Assembly (NCBI GenBank): GCA_946803715.1
Contig: CAMPET010000087.1
Coordinates: 85,264-149,263, forward strand
Direction: 5' to 3'
From: Beroe ovata
Lineage: Eukaryota; Ctenophora; Nuda; Beroida; Beroidae
DNA length: 64,000 nt
Each line of letters begins with the position of its first letter. Position 1 is the first letter of the stretch. The notes under the pieces are model-generated. The model was not told where the DNA came from, searched no databases, and saw only the letters and a list, made by a program, of their open reading frames with translations. Positions 62,422 through 64,000 of this stretch are shown here, piece after piece. The position numbers and the translations under genes were made by a program.

Positions 62422-63559
62422 TGTGTGTTTGTGTCACGTGACTGATAAGTGTTGATCAGCTCTGGGAACGGAAATAGGAACTGACATACTTGTCGAGCTT
62501 CCCACTCTGTGTCCGAAAACAGTGAGTAACAATGCAGCTCAGAATGACACGAATGTTTAAACTGCATACTAAGCCAATTTCCAATGTTCACAGAGGTAGT
62601 GTAGGTACCCAAAGAATGTCTACTGTCCATGGGAATGTTTTCCTATATGTTTCTAAAGAAACAAAACAGTGGCAATGTCTCTATGGCATTCAACATTGAT
62701 CGGCATTGAATCCTCGGTACATGCTATACCTACGCTATTGTACATTTCTCAGTACAGATACCAGTGACGCGATGCGGTTTTGACAGACCGAATTAAATGA
62801 TGTCAATTGTCAAAAACTGCTGCTTAGATTTGACGATTTCAACCTTTCCATCCCTTCGAAAAACACGGCTTCAAAATATCATTGATCAATCTGACGTTAT
62901 ACCGTTTAATAATGGCCATTGACTAAGGACTACCTATCATTAACCCAATTCATTGAGTAGGTAGGTACCTCACTGTGTGTATACTAAAGTAGTACACACT
63001 GTACACTGTACAGTAGTGTTCAGAACTTTATCACTTAGTTAATAGTTGTAGTCAAATACAATGACACTTACTACCACTTATGATATTCATACAAAATAAT
63101 ATGAGTCATATTATCGCACCGCCCTGCGTCCATCGCACAAGCAGAAGATAATGTTATTGAAGTGTCGGTAATATTATAATATAGGATCGCTTCACACGAC
63201 AAAGTTTCTTCCAATAAAAGATCGAGAGAGAAAGGTCATCCTAAGAAAAAGGTCCACTAGAAGAATCACTTTGCACAACAAAAAAAAACATGAGAAATAT
63301 AGTGAAAATAAATGAACTAGGTGTATTCCACAACCTAAACAACACAATAAACAACCTAAACCTATAAACAACCTAAAACTATAAACATGTACTCACAGTG
63401 AGGTGATTCCCCGGGGAAGAGTTGATCGGAGTTGCTGTGCGTTGTCCATGGAGTCGCGGACCCCGACCATCACATCATGTACCATACGGAGTAGGGAGAG
63501 AGGGGTGGTGGGGTCGCCGCCCGACGTCGGGGACGACATCTTATAGCTCTCTGCCAGGT
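41550..63559 (-). CDS. RAPGEF1: Rap guanine nucleotide exchange factor 1 (C3G), 5' end outside window
   Basis: Twenty phase-consistent exons: 63397-63559, 62105-62212, 61741-61882, 53867-53910, 53576-53666, 53291-53393, 52533-52937, 52254-52447, 51870-52089, 51506-51595, 46044-46442, 45456-45609, 44332-44461, 43807-43884, 43399-43542, 43119-43247, 42592-42741, 42231-42366, 41800-41949 and 41550-41617. They encode 1,031 residues to the stop. C3G activates Rap1 downstream of Crk at adhesions. The N-terminal helical domain (LRMVHDVMVGVRDSMD, LIILYQGVQLLLDQG) precedes proline-rich SH3 ligands (PPPLPPRSRIPPVPPRS and Crk-type PPPLPPKNK). Then come the REM domain (ALIAEATTYRDEEFVQTVVF), the CDC25 domain (MEHLIKLNNFSSAFALFAAL, PPLIAYLGLCVADLTFLIHG, NPDTLESGDINFTKR) and the tail EEEMWQRSEQIKPRKRRN. 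The final exon matches C3G rather than SOS or other RasGEFs. The donor at 62105 is weak. Confidence 0.91.
42742..43000 (-). repeat. 121-bp tandem duplication including a RAPGEF1 acceptor
   Basis: The block GAGTTGGGGGTTG...GTGGGGTTACAG (plus strand) occurs twice with period about 121. The second copy repeats the exon acceptor as CTCTCGCAG|GACGATAGACC, beside the true CCTCCACAG|GATGATAGACA at 42741. Confidence 0.75.
44505..44790. repeat. Irregular minisatellite in a RAPGEF1 intron
   Basis: Repeated words CATCATGACCAATGTG, CCAGTGAAACATC and TTGTAACATCACGACC in variable order. A shorter AACAACCACACCACTGTT repeat lies at about 44222-44315 in the neighbouring intron. Confidence 0.75.
46443..51505. 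other. 5-kb RAPGEF1 intron
   Basis: Largely AT-rich unique sequence. Apart from the 12-bp minisatellite at 48262-48352 and a lone GCCGGATGT arm fragment at 47795, nothing is recognised. Open frames up to 112 codons (49952-50290 +) have no known domain. Confidence 0.5.
48262..48352. repeat. 12-bp minisatellite
   Basis: About seven copies of ATAATGTGTGCA, the last ones varied (ATATTGTGCGCA). It is open in several frames (a MCAI-type peptide repeat), which explains the predicted frames on both strands. Confidence 0.9.
55608..55787 (-). CDS. RAPGEF1: Probable alternative first exon of RAPGEF1
   Basis: 180-bp exon starting ATG at 55787 (MSLFEYNAIVRKKPREF...) and ending at a canonical donor (CGGAAA|GTGAGT) in phase 0. 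It can join the exon at 53867-53910, which also accepts the phase-0 exon ending 61741. No AG acceptor is found in the bases directly before the ATG, so this looks like a first exon that would drop the N-terminal helical domain. The 60-residue peptide is not recognised. It could still be a chance open stretch. Confidence 0.5.
58378..59275 (+). repeat. Diverged tandem duplication, period about 545 bp
   Basis: GACGAAAAACTCCGCAGGGA starts at 58378 and again at 58923, followed by long stretches of high similarity (GAATCGATTCAGCGTCC, GACGACACTATTTTT). The second copy is shorter by an internal deletion. Confidence 0.85.
59212..60160 (+). repeat. Near-identical tandem copies separated by one N (probable assembly artefact)
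   Basis: Copy 1 is 59212-59716 and copy 2 is 59718-60160. Both begin CGATTTATTTCTCTCCGTGA and end GCCTGACTCTGT. The unresolved base at 59717 lies exactly at the junction; differences are a few substitutions and indels. Confidence 0.85.
62056..62105 (-). repeat. 20-bp repeat copying the donor of a RAPGEF1 exon
   Basis: The minus strand reads GAACATGATGT|GTCTATAG at the exon end, then AAACATAATGTGTCTAGG and GGAACATAATGTGACAG, with a spacing of about 20 bp. Confidence 0.6.
62383..62433. repeat. GT microsatellite
   Basis: Run of TG dinucleotides with two TTTG interruptions inside a RAPGEF1 intron. Confidence 0.9.
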
Positions 63560-63966
63560 CTGGGAGAGGGAGAGGATATGGTGAGGATATAGTGAGGATA
63601 TGGGGTGAGGTGATATGGGGTGAGGTCAAAGTGAGGTTGGACAGAGATGGAGCGTTGGAGTGTGGATATAGGAGTGTGTGAGAGAGGCTAGTTAGGAGGT
63701 GAGACATGAGTAGGAGTGGGGAAATGAGGAATGGTTCGTGTGAAAGGGTATTCGGTATATAAAAGCCGATAAATCTCGTTAAACTGACTTTTCCAGTCAA
63801 ACTGACTTCCAGTTGGATTTTTTGAATTTCAGTTAAATCACCGAGTCAAAAGTGGACAAAAGAAACAAACGTGTCAGGCAATATTATACATGTCTGAGAC
63901 CTGATCAGACAGGTCCAATTTCGTGATCACAGGATTTTATCGTAATTACACGGGATTAGATCAGAT

Positions 63967-64000
<34 letters not shown>
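63560..64000. other. RAPGEF1 intron to the window edge, with GAGGATATGG repeats and terminal GT run
   Basis: Repeats of GAGGATAT(A/G)G and GGGTGAGGT lie near 63575-63630, and a GT run fills 63968-64000. The acceptor before 63559 (CTCTCCCAG) means earlier RAPGEF1 exons are outside the window. Confidence 0.6.

Overview
The window is nuclear DNA of an animal. Almost every gene is split by GT-AG introns, two introns use GC donors, and the gene set is metazoan: RAPGEF1/C3G, BTBD19, SPATA4, an axonemal dynein intermediate chain, OSBPL9, gankyrin and PSMD9. Many introns are only about 50-200 bp, although a few reach several kb. The DNA is AT-rich with GT microsatellites and GC-rich palindromes. I infer an invertebrate, possibly a non-bilaterian such as a sponge or cnidarian, but the sequence alone does not fix the phylum. 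Five isolated single N bases (84, 25786, 30898, 38264, 59717) point to a draft assembly, and two of them sit at probable assembly errors.

Layout: the 3' end of cystathionine gamma-lyase (CTH, +, 164-1465) converges on seven minus-strand genes: BTBD19 (2546-5905), SPATA4 (7883-9227), DNAI1 (9900-11948, intronless), DCAKD (13244-14471), PSMD9 (14703-16113), SPOUT1 (16723-19507) and a BAR-PH-ArfGAP protein (19941-24249). A 1 kb divergent region follows, then two plus-strand genes, OSBPL9 (25269-28990) and PSMD10/gankyrin (32590-34916). The right third is minus strand again: an unrecognised secreted, probably GPI-anchored sushi-like protein (37495-40439) and most of RAPGEF1/C3G (41550-63559), whose first exons lie beyond the window.

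The genes are mostly unrelated housekeeping and signalling functions. Three links stand out. SPATA4 and DNAI1, both associated with cilia or sperm, are neighbours. PSMD9 and PSMD10, two chaperones of proteasome base assembly, lie 16 kb apart. RAPGEF1 has an internal ATG-starting exon consistent with a second promoter.

The most unusual structure is not a gene. There is a family of near-perfect foldback elements (arms beginning TTGCCGGATGTTATCTGTCC, GC-rich centre) at 12.7-13.0 kb and 36.7-37.0 kb, with a decayed relative near 24.9 kb. Separately, several introns contain tandem repeats that copy their own splice donor or acceptor, giving arrays of decoy splice sites. I found no CRISPR, prokaryotic or viral module.
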